Assembly (NCBI GenBank): GCA_011523545.1
Contig: WTGN01000077.1
Location: forward strand, 1-64,000
Source: Chloroflexota bacterium
GTDB taxonomy: Bacteria > Chloroflexota > Anaerolineae > Aggregatilineales > Phototrophicaceae
DNA length: 64,000 bases
Reading direction: 5' to 3'
Part shown: one piece after another, positions 19,236 to 29,239 of the stretch
How the letters are laid out: each line of letters begins with the position of its first letter
Numbering within the stretch: position 1 is the first letter of the stretch
Made by a program: the position numbers and the translations under genes
The notes under the pieces: model-generated
What the model saw: the letters and a program-made list of their open reading frames with translations, nothing else
Database searches by the model: none
What the model was told of the DNA's origin: nothing

Positions 19236-19781
19236 ATGGCTGTATCCATTACTTATCCGGTGGCGCGGCAGATCGCCGACCATGCGGAAGCGGAAGCGCC
19301 CAAAGAAGCCTGCGGATTGCTCGCGGGCGAGTCCAATCATATCGCGGCGGCCTACCCGCTACGAAATATGGCGACGGCGCCCGAGACCCAGTTTCAAGTG
19401 GACCCGCAGGAACAGCTGCGCGCGCTCAAGGCGATTGACGCCGCCGAGTTCAACTGGCTGGGCGTATACCACTCTCATCCCCGGTCCGCGCCGATACCGT
19501 CGGAAGCGGACATACGGGACTGCGCCGACGCCGGCCTGCTGCATCTGATCGTCTCGCTTGAGCGGGCCACACCACAACTGAAGCTGTGGCGCCTGGATCA
19601 ATTTTCGGTGACACCAATCGATCTGTGCTATGACAAGGTCGACCAGCCGGCCCCAGACCGACCGCTGGCGACGTCGCAGCAAGCGGCTGTCATCATCGTC
19701 GGCATGGTCGCGCTGCTGATTATTCTGCTCATATCTGTTAGCCTGCTGCCTCCCGCGCCCGACATCATGCCCGCGCCCTAA
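19236..19781 (+). CDS. Tail-anchored JAMM/MPN+ metallopeptidase
   Basis: Residues 1-130 are a JAB1/MPN+ domain. The metal motif is intact: the N-terminal Glu in EACGLLAGES, then YHSHPRSAPIPSEADI, which gives HxHx7SxxD. Bacterial relatives include Mec-type proteins that cleave sulfur-carrier or amino-acid conjugates. Unusually, a C-terminal transmembrane helix (about 150-172) ends in a short Pro-rich tail, so the catalytic domain should face the cytoplasm. No E1-like, ThiS- or CysO-like gene is next to it. The gene is tightly packed between the unknown beta protein and a prepilin-peptidase gene. Confidence 0.83.
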   Translation: MAVSITYPVARQIADHAEAEAPKEACGLLAGESNHIAAAYPLRNMATAPETQFQVDPQEQLRALKAIDAAEFNWLGVYHSHPRSAPIPSEADIRDCADAGLLHLIVSLERATPQLKLWRLDQFSVTPIDLCYDKVDQPAPDRPLATSQQAAVIIVGMVALLIILLISVSLLPPAPDIMPAP

Positions 19782-19791
19782 GCAATCGAGG

Positions 19792-20643
19792 ATGGCGGAC
19801 GTGGACATTCTTCTGGTTGCGCTGCTCGGTCTGTTGCTGGGCGGCGTCGTCAATGCGCTGGCCGACGATCTGCCCGCCGGGCGGCGGCTCGGCCTGCCCA
19901 GGTATCCCGACGGGGGCCGACGACCGCTGGCCGCCTGGTTAGGGATAAGCGCCTTCGCGCTTGGTTTGCGACGCGCGCCGCCTGTTGCGCCCCCGTCCGC
20001 GAAAACTGATGCTGGCTGTCACGCGCTGACATGGCGCTATCCGCTGGTTGAGCTGGCGCTAGCCATATTGATGGCATTGACCTATGCCGCGGCGCGCGGC
20101 AGGCCATCGCTTCCCGCCGAAAAGATGCTGATCTGGCAGGCTTTGATCATCTTGTTTGTCCTGATAGCTGTCGTTGACATTGAACATCGGCGGATACCGG
20201 TTGCGCCGATGCTCGTCACCGTCCTGGTCGTAATCTTCGGGGCTGGCGCCGCTGGCCAACCCACACCCTCCTTCGCTTCAATGTTGGCTGGCGCTCTTTG
20301 CGCCGGGCTGGTGTTTTCGCTCGTGTACCTGGGCGGCCGGCTGTTCGGGCGTCTGGCGGCGCGCTTCTGGCGGCGGCGCCCGGCGGACACGGTCTTCGGC
20401 CTCGGCGATGTCTACTTGATGACAATCGGCGGCTTGATTGTCGGCTTCCCGCAGGTGTTGGCGGCCATGCTGCTGGCCGTTTTCAGCGCCGGTTTCCTGG
20501 CGCTGCTCGTTCTCGCTCGCTATGCTTTTATCATTCGCCAGTACAAAGCCTTTGCCATACTGCCGTATGGACCCTGCATTCTGGCTTCAACCTTTGCCGT
20601 GTTGATACTGCATGACCCGATCAGCCAATTGTTCAACTGGTAA
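19792..20643 (+). CDS. A24-family prepilin (type IV leader) peptidase
   Basis: Polytopic membrane aspartic peptidase of 283 residues with about seven helices. The two catalytic aspartates are visible in AVVDIEHRRIP (about residue 124) and FGLGDVYLM (about 204, the FGxGD motif). The N-terminal segment GGVVNALADDLP corresponds to the GS..N....R.P motif in reduced form. The Cys tetrad of the usual N-methyltransferase domain is missing; the corresponding loop (about 36-80) has one Cys only. No pilin or pilus ATPase gene is in the window, so its substrates lie elsewhere. Confidence 0.85.
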   Translation: MADVDILLVALLGLLLGGVVNALADDLPAGRRLGLPRYPDGGRRPLAAWLGISAFALGLRRAPPVAPPSAKTDAGCHALTWRYPLVELALAILMALTYAAARGRPSLPAEKMLIWQALIILFVLIAVVDIEHRRIPVAPMLVTVLVVIFGAGAAGQPTPSFASMLAGALCAGLVFSLVYLGGRLFGRLAARFWRRRPADTVFGLGDVYLMTIGGLIVGFPQVLAAMLLAVFSAGFLALLVLARYAFIIRQYKAFAILPYGPCILASTFAVLILHDPISQLFNW

Positions 20644-23152
20644 CGTGACAAATTCATACGCATGGCGCGTTCTTTTGCCGGCGCTGGTCATCCTGCTGCT
20701 CTCGGCCTTCTTGTTGCGGACCTCGCAGCTCGCCGCCTTCCCGCCGGGCGTGAGCAATGATGAAGCCAAAAACCTGATAGATGCCGCTCATATCGCGCAG
20801 GCGGGCAGCGTCCCCCTGTATGAAGATGGAACGCGCCCCGACCCCTTTTATCAATTCAACGGCTGGCTTAGCTCCTTGCTCTTCGGCAATACGGTCTGGG
20901 CATTTCGCTTTGCATCCGCCCTGTGGGGCTTTCTTACGCTGCCCGCCGTTTATTGGGCGAGCCGTCAATGCTTCGCCGACGAACCTGTTCAGCTGCGTAA
21001 TCTGGCCGCTCTGCTTGCCGTTGTGGTCGTCTCGACATCGCTGGGGCATATCACGGTGAGCAGGAGCCTTTATCGCGCGGTTCCGCTCACCTGCTTTGTC
21101 GTCATGGCCCTTGGCTTCCTGTGCAAGGCGCTGCTCGGATACAGCATGAAAGATTTCATCGCCGGCGGCTGCTTCATCGCCTTGGGCATTTACACCTATA
21201 CCAGCGCCTTGATCGTCCCTCTCATATACGCGCTGATTTTTGTGTCACTTCTATGCTTTCAACGGGCTAAATTGCGGCGTTGGCTGCCCGGCCTTCTGGC
21301 AAGCGGCGCCATACTGCTGCTGTTGACGGCGCCGGTCGCCTATCTATTGCTGACCCAGCCCAGCGCTTTGTTGGCGCGCGCCGGCGATGTCGCGGCAGCG
21401 CAGGACGCCGACATGATTCAAAGCATCGGGAAAATGCTGCGCCAGTTCGTCGTCCAGGGCGATGGCAACCCACAATACAATGTTGCTGACGCCCCTTTGA
21501 TCGATCCCCTGGTCACGCCTCTCTTTGTTCTTGGCATCGGTTATTTCGTATTTCGCTACCGGCGACCGCAATCTGCGGTCATTCTTGGGCTGCTCTTGCT
21601 GAGCGCGATACCGGCGCTGCTGAGCAATGAAATCCCGCACGGTTTGCGCATTTATGGCGTCTTCGCCATCATTCCGATCGTCGCCGGCGCGGGCCTCTTT
21701 CCGGTCGTTCACTTGCTCGGTCGGCTCGGCATTTCCGTCAAGGCGGCGATAGTTCTGCTTCTGATCGCGGAAATCTGCCTGTTCGCGGCGCTCAGTTCGC
21801 TGGCCTGGTCTAGCTATTTCGGCTACTGGGATGAAGCGCGCGGGGAGGGACGCAGCTGGCGGATATACGACCGCGATCTCTTGCTGGAAGAGTGGTTCTT
21901 CCGTACGGACCGCGTTTTTCTCATCGACTGGATCCAGGCGCAAGAGCATGCTGTGCTCGTGCCGATTGAAGAACTGAACGCGCCGGCGCAACGGGCGCTG
22001 TTAATGTCCCGCTTTCCGATCACTTGGGCTGAAGCTGGGCCGGTCGAATTGGCTGCGGATACGCTAGTTGTCATTCCCTGGTCGCTAGAGCGCGGCGCCT
22101 TTCTTGACGATTCGACGCATTTCGCCCTGCTTGAGGGCGGTATAATCCGCTTGCTGCCTCCGCTGACGCATGACGCTCAGGCGAGCTTGCGGCTCAAGCG
22201 GCCCGAGGCGCAAGCACTGCGCTCTCCGGCTGGCAGCATACCGGTCCTGGCAAAATACTTCGCGCTTGAATCGGATCATCAGCTTGCTTTCAATCAGCCT
22301 GCTAAAGCTGAAGAGCCTGTTGCACGATTCAATGAAGAATTGGAGCTTCTGGGCTGGCATGGACCAGACTCGATAAGCGGGCCGGGCGCCTACAGCTACA
22401 CGCTTGATTTCGCCGTCAACCGCTCGGTAAGCCATCGCTATGGGGCCTTCCTGCAGCTGCACACCCCCCAATGGCAATCGCTGGCCGGCGAAGATCGCTT
22501 GCTCTATCGCTGGCTCTATCCGACGCTTTTATGGACGCCCAATGCGGTCACTACGGTCGAGTTTGCGCTGGATCTGACCAGCGATCTGGCGCCCGGGGCT
22601 TATCGGCTCGCTGCCGGCGCTTGGCATGTCAACGGCGGATTGATGAAGGCGGAGAGCTTCGTCGGCGAGGAGATTCCGACCGCAGCCAGCATAGGCTGGG
22701 TCAAGGTCCCGCAGCGGAGCGCGCCAGCGATACCGCCTTCCGCGCTCAAGGCGGACGTGACATTCGGCGACGCGTTTCGTCTGACGCATTTTCATGTGAG
22801 CGCTGCTACCGCGGATTTCATAGAAATCACCTTGTATTGGACTGCTCGCGTTGACCGCCCGGCGATAGACGCCACGGTTTTCGTCCATGCGCAAGATGAG
22901 ACCGGCGCGCTGGCGGCGCAGAGCGACATGCGGCCCTGGAATGGCCAATACCCGACCTTCATTTGGGATGCCGGGGAGTTGGTAGCCACGGAGCATCGGC
23001 TTGTGCTGTCAAATAAGAATGACATCAGCCTCTTTGCCGGGATGTATTCTCAACCCGGAGCAACCCGGCTGAAGGCGACGCAGGAGTATGAACGCCTGCC
23101 CGGTGATCGCGCGGCATTGGGCAAACTGGCTGAGCTGCTGCCGGAGGACTAG
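20612..23152 (+). CDS. GT39/PMT-like membrane glycosyltransferase
   Basis: 846 residues. The first 430 hold about ten to eleven transmembrane helices. The first extracytoplasmic loop has the acidic pair in GVSNDEAKNL, like the catalytic DE of GT-C lipid-dependent glycosyltransferases (ArnT/PMT). A tail of about 400 residues looks beta-rich and faces outward. The ORF start overlaps the prepilin-peptidase gene by 32 bases; a GTG at 20645 directly after that stop is an alternative. Donor and acceptor are unknown. It is the last gene of the six-gene run and is convergent with mnmA. Confidence 0.72.
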   Translation: MTRSANCSTGNVTNSYAWRVLLPALVILLLSAFLLRTSQLAAFPPGVSNDEAKNLIDAAHIAQAGSVPLYEDGTRPDPFYQFNGWLSSLLFGNTVWAFRFASALWGFLTLPAVYWASRQCFADEPVQLRNLAALLAVVVVSTSLGHITVSRSLYRAVPLTCFVVMALGFLCKALLGYSMKDFIAGGCFIALGIYTYTSALIVPLIYALIFVSLLCFQRAKLRRWLPGLLASGAILLLLTAPVAYLLLTQPSALLARAGDVAAAQDADMIQSIGKMLRQFVVQGDGNPQYNVADAPLIDPLVTPLFVLGIGYFVFRYRRPQSAVILGLLLLSAIPALLSNEIPHGLRIYGVFAIIPIVAGAGLFPVVHLLGRLGISVKAAIVLLLIAEICLFAALSSLAWSSYFGYWDEARGEGRSWRIYDRDLLLEEWFFRTDRVFLIDWIQAQEHAVLVPIEELNAPAQRALLMSRFPITWAEAGPVELAADTLVVIPWSLERGAFLDDSTHFALLEGGIIRLLPPLTHDAQASLRLKRPEAQALRSPAGSIPVLAKYFALESDHQLAFNQPAKAEEPVARFNEELELLGWHGPDSISGPGAYSYTLDFAVNRSVSHRYGAFLQLHTPQWQSLAGEDRLLYRWLYPTLLWTPNAVTTVEFALDLTSDLAPGAYRLAAGAWHVNGGLMKAESFVGEEIPTAASIGWVKVPQRSAPAIPPSALKADVTFGDAFRLTHFHVSAATADFIEITLYWTARVDRPAIDATVFVHAQDETGALAAQSDMRPWNGQYPTFIWDAGELVATEHRLVLSNKNDISLFAGMYSQPGATRLKATQEYERLPGDRAALGKLAELLPED

Positions 23153-23158
23153 CAGCGC

Positions 23159-24283
23159 TTAGCCGGCTTGGACAGCGCCAGCGGCGACGGGCAAGGCCTC
23201 CGGCACTGCGATCACGCCACCGCCAAGGCAGACATCGCCATCGTAGACGACTGCCGCTTGTCCCGGCGTGATGTCCCGTTGCGGCTCGTCAAATGTGACG
23301 CGCATTTGCCCTTCCCCAAGCGGCTGAACCAGCGCATCTTTTGCCTGAGCCCGGTAGCGAATCTTGACCTCGGCGCGGAAGGCTTCCGTCGGCGCAACGC
23401 CGCTGACCCAATTGACGCGCTCGGCCAGCAACTGGTCGCGCCCGAGCTCGTCCCGCGTGCCGACGACCAGAGCGTTCGCGAATGAATTCATCGCCAGCAC
23501 GTAGAGCGGCTCGCTGTATGAAATGCCAAGCCCCTTTCGCTGGCCGATGGTGTAATTGGCCAGGCCTTTGTGTTCGCCCAAGAGCTCCCCACTGCTGGTT
23601 AGAATCGGGCCCGGCGCCATCACATCCGGCGCGTGCAGTTGCAAGAAATCACGATAATCGTTGTTGCCCAGAAAGCAAAGATCCTGGCTGTCCTTCCGAT
23701 TGGCGACATCCAGACCCAACTCCCCGGCCATGCGGCGCACCTCCGCCTTGGGATATTCGCCAACCGGAAACAGCGTTCGCGATAGTTGTTCCTGCCCCAT
23801 CACGCTGAGGATGTAGCTCTGGTCCTTGCCCGGGTCCAGCCCTTTGCGCAGCTGCCAGCCGCCTTCGGGGCTCTCCGCGATGCGCGCATAATGGCCGGTG
23901 GCCAAATAATCAGCGTCAAGCGCTATCGCATGACGCAGCAGCCAATCAAAGCGGATATGGCGATTGCACTCGAGGCAGGGGTTGGGGGTGAATCCAGCGC
24001 GGTGCCCGTCGATGAAATACTGCACCACGCGATCATGGAAGACATCTTTGCTGTCAAGCGCATAGAACGGGATGCCAAGTTTATCGGCGATACGCCGCGC
24101 GTCGCGCATTTGATCGGGCGTGCAGCAGCGGTTGTGCTCGGCGCCGCCCATCGATTCATCCGACCACAAGCGCATCATCATGCCGACGACATCGTAGCCC
24201 GCGCGCACAAGCAGAGCGGCCGCGACTGAACTGTCGACGCCGCCGCTCATGGCGACGAGCACCCGGCTGTCCTTCTTGCTCAT
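23159..24283 (-). CDS. mnmA: tRNA-specific 2-thiouridylase
   Basis: Adenylates and thiolates U34 of tRNA-Lys, -Glu and -Gln. The N-terminal PP-loop VAMSGGVDSSVAAALL, the nucleophile region NPCLECNRHIRF and the second catalytic Cys in KDSQDLCFLG are present, and the 374 residues are full length. The ATG overlaps the stop of the desulfurase gene by four bases (ATGA), so sulfur supply and use are translationally coupled. Confidence 0.97.
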   Translation of the reverse strand: MSKKDSRVLVAMSGGVDSSVAAALLVRAGYDVVGMMMRLWSDESMGGAEHNRCCTPDQMRDARRIADKLGIPFYALDSKDVFHDRVVQYFIDGHRAGFTPNPCLECNRHIRFDWLLRHAIALDADYLATGHYARIAESPEGGWQLRKGLDPGKDQSYILSVMGQEQLSRTLFPVGEYPKAEVRRMAGELGLDVANRKDSQDLCFLGNNDYRDFLQLHAPDVMAPGPILTSSGELLGEHKGLANYTIGQRKGLGISYSEPLYVLAMNSFANALVVGTRDELGRDQLLAERVNWVSGVAPTEAFRAEVKIRYRAQAKDALVQPLGEGQMRVTFDEPQRDITPGQAAVVYDGDVCLGGGVIAVPEALPVAAGAVQAG

Positions 24284-25458
24284 GTCGCCAGCGCTCGCTT
24301 CAGTGCGCGCAGCTTACTCGCCGCATTCGTCAGGACATCCAGCGCATAATCAATGTCCGCGGCGGTGGTATGCCTGCCGACTGACAGGCGCAAGCCGCAT
24401 TTGGCCTCGGCGGGATTGAATCCCAGGGCCAGCAGGACTGCCGCCGGTTCGGGATCCCCTGTCTTGCAGGCTGATCCGCTGCTGGCGGCGATACCGTTAA
24501 TGTCCAGGTGCATCAGCAGCGCGTTGGCGTCAATGCCGGGCAGCACAAAACTGGCGTGAGACGGCAGGCGTTCCACCGGATGCCCGCTTAGTTTGGCGCC
24601 GTCGATTCGAGATAAGATGCCCTCTACAAGTCGTTCGCGCAGCGCCTGAAAATGAGCCAGCCGCGCGTCCGCCTCCGCATAAGCCAACTCCAGCGCTTTG
24701 GCCAAGCCCACAATGAGAGCGGTGTTATGGGTGCCGGCGCGCAAGCCGTTTTCGTGGCCGCCGCCCGTCGACACGCTTGTCAAGTCAATGCCGTCTCTGA
24801 CGTAGAGCAGGCCGACCCCTTTGGGTCCGTAGAACTTGTGCGCCGACAGGCTCAGCATATCGACGCCCAGCTCCTCGACATCAAGTGTCAGCTGCCCGCC
24901 GGCCTGGACCGCATCGCTATGAAACAAGACATCATGCTCGCGCGCAATCGCGGCGAGGCAAGGCAGATCATTCACGCTCCCCACTTCGTTGTTGGCATAG
25001 ATAACGCTGGCGAGCGCCGCCCCCTCATGACACGCGTCAGCAAAGCGATCGGGCTCGACATTGCCATATTCGTCCACCGGTACGATGACCGTTTCGATAG
25101 CCATCAGGTCGCCGAGCTGCCTGACAGTATTCAAGACCGCCGCGTGCTCAACGGGCGATGTAATCAAGCGCATGGCTTTGCCCTGCCGCCGCGCCAGCCA
25201 GGCCGCGCCCCGTATCGCCAAATTGTCGCTCTCCGATCCGCAGCCGGTGAACACAATTTCGGAAGGCCGACAGTTCAATATCCGCGCCACAGTCGCGCGG
25301 GCGTCTTCAATTGCGCTTTCGCTCCGGCGGCCTTGTCGGTGGCTTGAAGTCGAGTTGCCGTAAACTTCGCTGAAATATGGCAGCATTGCCTCAAGCACAC
25401 GCGGATCAACTGGCGTCGATGCTGAATAATCGAGGTATACGTCTCGCCTGCCTGTCAT
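24280..25458 (-). CDS. iscS: Cysteine desulfurase (IscS/NifS family)
   Basis: PLP enzyme that takes sulfur from cysteine as a protein persulfide. The N-terminus VYLDYSASTPVDPRV, the PLP lysine in SLSAHKFYGPKG and the catalytic Cys in ASSGSACKTGDPEP are intact; the short GSACKTG loop is that of the class I enzymes. The frame opens at 25539, but that ATG lies inside the likely -10 box; ATG at 25458 follows GGGAGAA and fits the family N-terminus, giving 392 residues. It is coupled to mnmA, so tRNA thiolation is the likely main job. It may also feed SufU 23 kb away, since no sufS is seen. Confidence 0.93.
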   Translation of the reverse strand: MTGRRDVYLDYSASTPVDPRVLEAMLPYFSEVYGNSTSSHRQGRRSESAIEDARATVARILNCRPSEIVFTGCGSESDNLAIRGAAWLARRQGKAMRLITSPVEHAAVLNTVRQLGDLMAIETVIVPVDEYGNVEPDRFADACHEGAALASVIYANNEVGSVNDLPCLAAIAREHDVLFHSDAVQAGGQLTLDVEELGVDMLSLSAHKFYGPKGVGLLYVRDGIDLTSVSTGGGHENGLRAGTHNTALIVGLAKALELAYAEADARLAHFQALRERLVEGILSRIDGAKLSGHPVERLPSHASFVLPGIDANALLMHLDINGIAASSGSACKTGDPEPAAVLLALGFNPAEAKCGLRLSVGRHTTAADIDYALDVLTNAASKLRALKRALAT

Positions 25459-25537
25459 TGTGTTTCTCCCGCGCCGCCGTGACGCAAGATGCCGCTTCGC
25501 AAAAGCGCGCACGCGTCTGAAGCTGCCTATGTTGTTC

Positions 25538-25567
25538 ATTCTAAAACAGACCAGGGTCGTTCATCAA
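25538..25567 (-). promoter_or_regulatory. Promoter of iscS-mnmA
   Basis: On the minus strand: -35 TTGATG (25567-25562), an 18-base spacer and -10 TAGAAT (25543-25538). Transcription would start near 25531, which supports the downstream ATG at 25458 for the desulfurase. Confidence 0.5.
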
Positions 25568-25611
25568 TAAGCAGGCTTGATTGCGCCGCGCGAGCGCCAA
25601 GCGATTGCAGG

Positions 25612-27005
<1,394 letters not shown>

Positions 27006-27077
27006 AGGCGATGCTCTCGTCTGCGGTCTGCCCGGCGGGCGGATGACAAGCTGATTGAGTTGCAAGAGGAAACGCGC

Positions 27078-28535
27078 GTGCGCCTCAGTTTGGATAGCAA
27101 ACATACCAAAATCGTAGCGACCATCGGCCCCGCGTCGCGAGATCCCGATGTTCTGCGCGCCATGATCCGCGCTGGCATGAATGTCGCCCGCATCAACTTC
27201 TCACATGGCGACCACAAAACACACGGAGAAACCATCGACGACATTCGGCGGCTGGCTGCCGAAGAAGATACGGTCGTCGCTGTACTTTGCGATATTCAAG
27301 GGCCCAAGATTCGAATTGGCGAAGTGCGGGCTGAGCCGATGATGCTTGAAATCGGTGACCGCATCACGCTCACGCTGGAGGAGATCGTTGGCGGCAACGG
27401 CATCGTCTCGCTGCCGCATCCCGAATTCCTCCGCGACATTGAGGCCGGCGCCACGCTGCTGCTGGATGACGGCAATCTGCAATTCAGCGTGCATGAGACC
27501 GATGGCAGCAATCTCGTTTGTGAGGTCGTCGTCGGCGGCCCTCTGAAATCGCGCAAAGGGGTATCGGCGCCGAATGCTCGTCTGACGCTGTCGGCAATCA
27601 CCGACAAAGACCGCGAAGACATCGAATTTGCCTTGGCGAAGGATTGCGATTATATGGCGATGTCCTTCGTCCGCTCGGCGGCTGACATCCGCGAATTGCA
27701 AGGCCTGATGCGACAGATTGGCAGGCGGGCCGCCGTCATCGCCAAGATTGAAATGGGTGAGGCGCTGGAGAATATCGAGGAGATCATCTCTGTCTGCGAC
27801 GGCATCATGGTAGCCCGTGGCGACCTCGGCATCGAAACGCCGGCCGAAGAAGTGCCATTCCACCAGAAGCGCATCATCAAGCTGTGCAATGTGGCGGCAA
27901 AGCCTGTCATCACCGCGACGCAGATGCTGGAATCGATGACGGAGAATCCGCGACCGACGCGGGCCGAAGCCAGCGATGTTTATAATGCGATCCTGGATGG
28001 AACGGACGCGATCATGCTCAGCGCGGAAAGCGCTAGCGGCGCCTACCCGGTACGCGCGGTCGAAGTTATGAGCGAGATCGCGAACATTGCCGAGCAGAAC
28101 ATCGCATATCAAAACGCCGCGCCGGCTGAAGACGAGGACAGCGGCGAACTGAGCGCGGACATTTCGGCCGCCATCAGCAAGGCGACCACGGCGATATCAC
28201 AGGCGCTCAGCCCGGCGGCCATCGTAACAACGACTATGACAGGTAATACGACGCGGCGCGTCGCGAAAGAGCGCCCCGGCACGCCGATCCTCTGCATGAC
28301 CCCGAACACGAAGACCCAGCGACGCATGGCGCTTGTATGGGGCGTCACCTCCCTGCAGGTTCAGGAATTCACCACCATCGACGAGATGATCAGCATCATC
28401 GTGCGTACAGCGCATGAAAAGCGGCTGGTCGAGCGCGGCGATCGGCTAGTTATCATCGCCGGCGTCCCCTTCGGCATCGATGCACAAACAAATCTGGTCA
28501 AGATCCACACCGTCGGCGAGGAAGGCGAGATTTAG
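27078..28535 (+). CDS. pyk: Pyruvate kinase
   Basis: Converts phosphoenolpyruvate and ADP to pyruvate and ATP. The N-terminus HTKIVATIGPASRD, the substrate region NVARINFSHGDH, the active-site signature AVIAKIEMGEALENIEEI, and ATQMLESM and TRAEASDVYNAI are intact. The C-terminal domain (about 350-485) carries the regulatory fold. Starting at GTG 27078 gives 485 residues and a proper AGAGGAAA site; a TTG at 27060 is also in frame. No extra phosphohistidine domain is present. Confidence 0.97.
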   Translation: MRLSLDSKHTKIVATIGPASRDPDVLRAMIRAGMNVARINFSHGDHKTHGETIDDIRRLAAEEDTVVAVLCDIQGPKIRIGEVRAEPMMLEIGDRITLTLEEIVGGNGIVSLPHPEFLRDIEAGATLLLDDGNLQFSVHETDGSNLVCEVVVGGPLKSRKGVSAPNARLTLSAITDKDREDIEFALAKDCDYMAMSFVRSAADIRELQGLMRQIGRRAAVIAKIEMGEALENIEEIISVCDGIMVARGDLGIETPAEEVPFHQKRIIKLCNVAAKPVITATQMLESMTENPRPTRAEASDVYNAILDGTDAIMLSAESASGAYPVRAVEVMSEIANIAEQNIAYQNAAPAEDEDSGELSADISAAISKATTAISQALSPAAIVTTTMTGNTTRRVAKERPGTPILCMTPNTKTQRRMALVWGVTSLQVQEFTTIDEMISIIVRTAHEKRLVERGDRLVIIAGVPFGIDAQTNLVKIHTVGEEGEI

Positions 28536-28581
28536 CGCGCCGCGCAGCCGCGTCACTACCGCAACCCCTCACGAGTCTTTC

Positions 28582-28607
28582 GGGCGAGTCACCGCCTCGC
28601 CCCTACG
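28582..28607. repeat. Short palindromic intergenic repeat, copy 2
   Basis: Identical over 26 bases to 8430-8455, with the same 7-bp stem (GGGCGAG/CTCGCCC). It lies between pyk and the convergent zinc-ribbon gene, again at a 3'-to-3' junction. Confidence 0.75.
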
Positions 28608-28663
28608 GCTTTCAATATGATTGAAGGCGGAAGAATCGGACAGGGCAATCTATCGGATTTCGG

Positions 28664-29194
28664 CTATTCGACGTCCTGCGAAGCGACCCACTTCGCATCA
28701 ATCGGCGCCGGTTCAGACGGTTTCACGTGTCGGGAATTGGTGGCGATGGTGCCGTCTGATGTGTAGTTGACCTGGCTGGTGGTGCAGCGCGGGCAGATAT
28801 TCCACGGCAGCTCGAGCAGATAATCGCAGTTTACACAGGCCTTTTTGAGACGATGGTGGCAATGCGGGCAAGCCTGCCAATCATGCTGAACCCGCTGGCC
28901 GCAAGCCGGGCATGTCGGCCGCTCCTCGATCTCTTGCAGGAGCGCCTCTTCTTCCAGCGAACGTTCATAAGTCTCCGAGAGCGTCGCCCGCGGGCGCAGC
29001 AAAATATAGATGAACAGCCCGGGCGCGTTTAGCAGGAAAACAATGATGGCGACGAGCATGTGCGCCAATGGATCGCGCGAGCGGGAGCGCATATCCCGAT
29101 AAGCCCAAATGATCATGGCCAGCCAGAAGGCAGCCAGCATGACCACTACAAAAACTGTCGCGACCAGCAGGATATCGTCGAAGCCCTCAGGCAT
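28664..29194 (-). CDS. Membrane protein with double zinc ribbon
   Basis: 176 residues. Two N-terminal helices (about 8-32 and 44-68) precede a cytosolic part with two Cys knuckle pairs per ribbon: CPACGQRV, CPHCHHR, CVNCDY and CPRCTT between residues 94 and 140. This is the DZR (double zinc ribbon) pattern. The C-terminal tail is polar. The ATG follows GGGAGA. Function is unknown. It lies 45 bases downstream of the FecR-like gene on the same strand. Confidence 0.75.
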   Translation of the reverse strand: MPEGFDDILLVATVFVVVMLAAFWLAMIIWAYRDMRSRSRDPLAHMLVAIIVFLLNAPGLFIYILLRPRATLSETYERSLEEEALLQEIEERPTCPACGQRVQHDWQACPHCHHRLKKACVNCDYLLELPWNICPRCTTSQVNYTSDGTIATNSRHVKPSEPAPIDAKWVASQDVE

Positions 29195-29239
29195 GTGTCA
29201 GTCTCCCAAGACCATCGTCAGAGCGGTAATTCAGTCGCG

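Noticed and set aside
18871..19781. Bacterial ubiquitin-like conjugation system with JAMM
   Set aside because: No E1 or E2 gene and no C-terminal Gly-Gly protein is adjacent.
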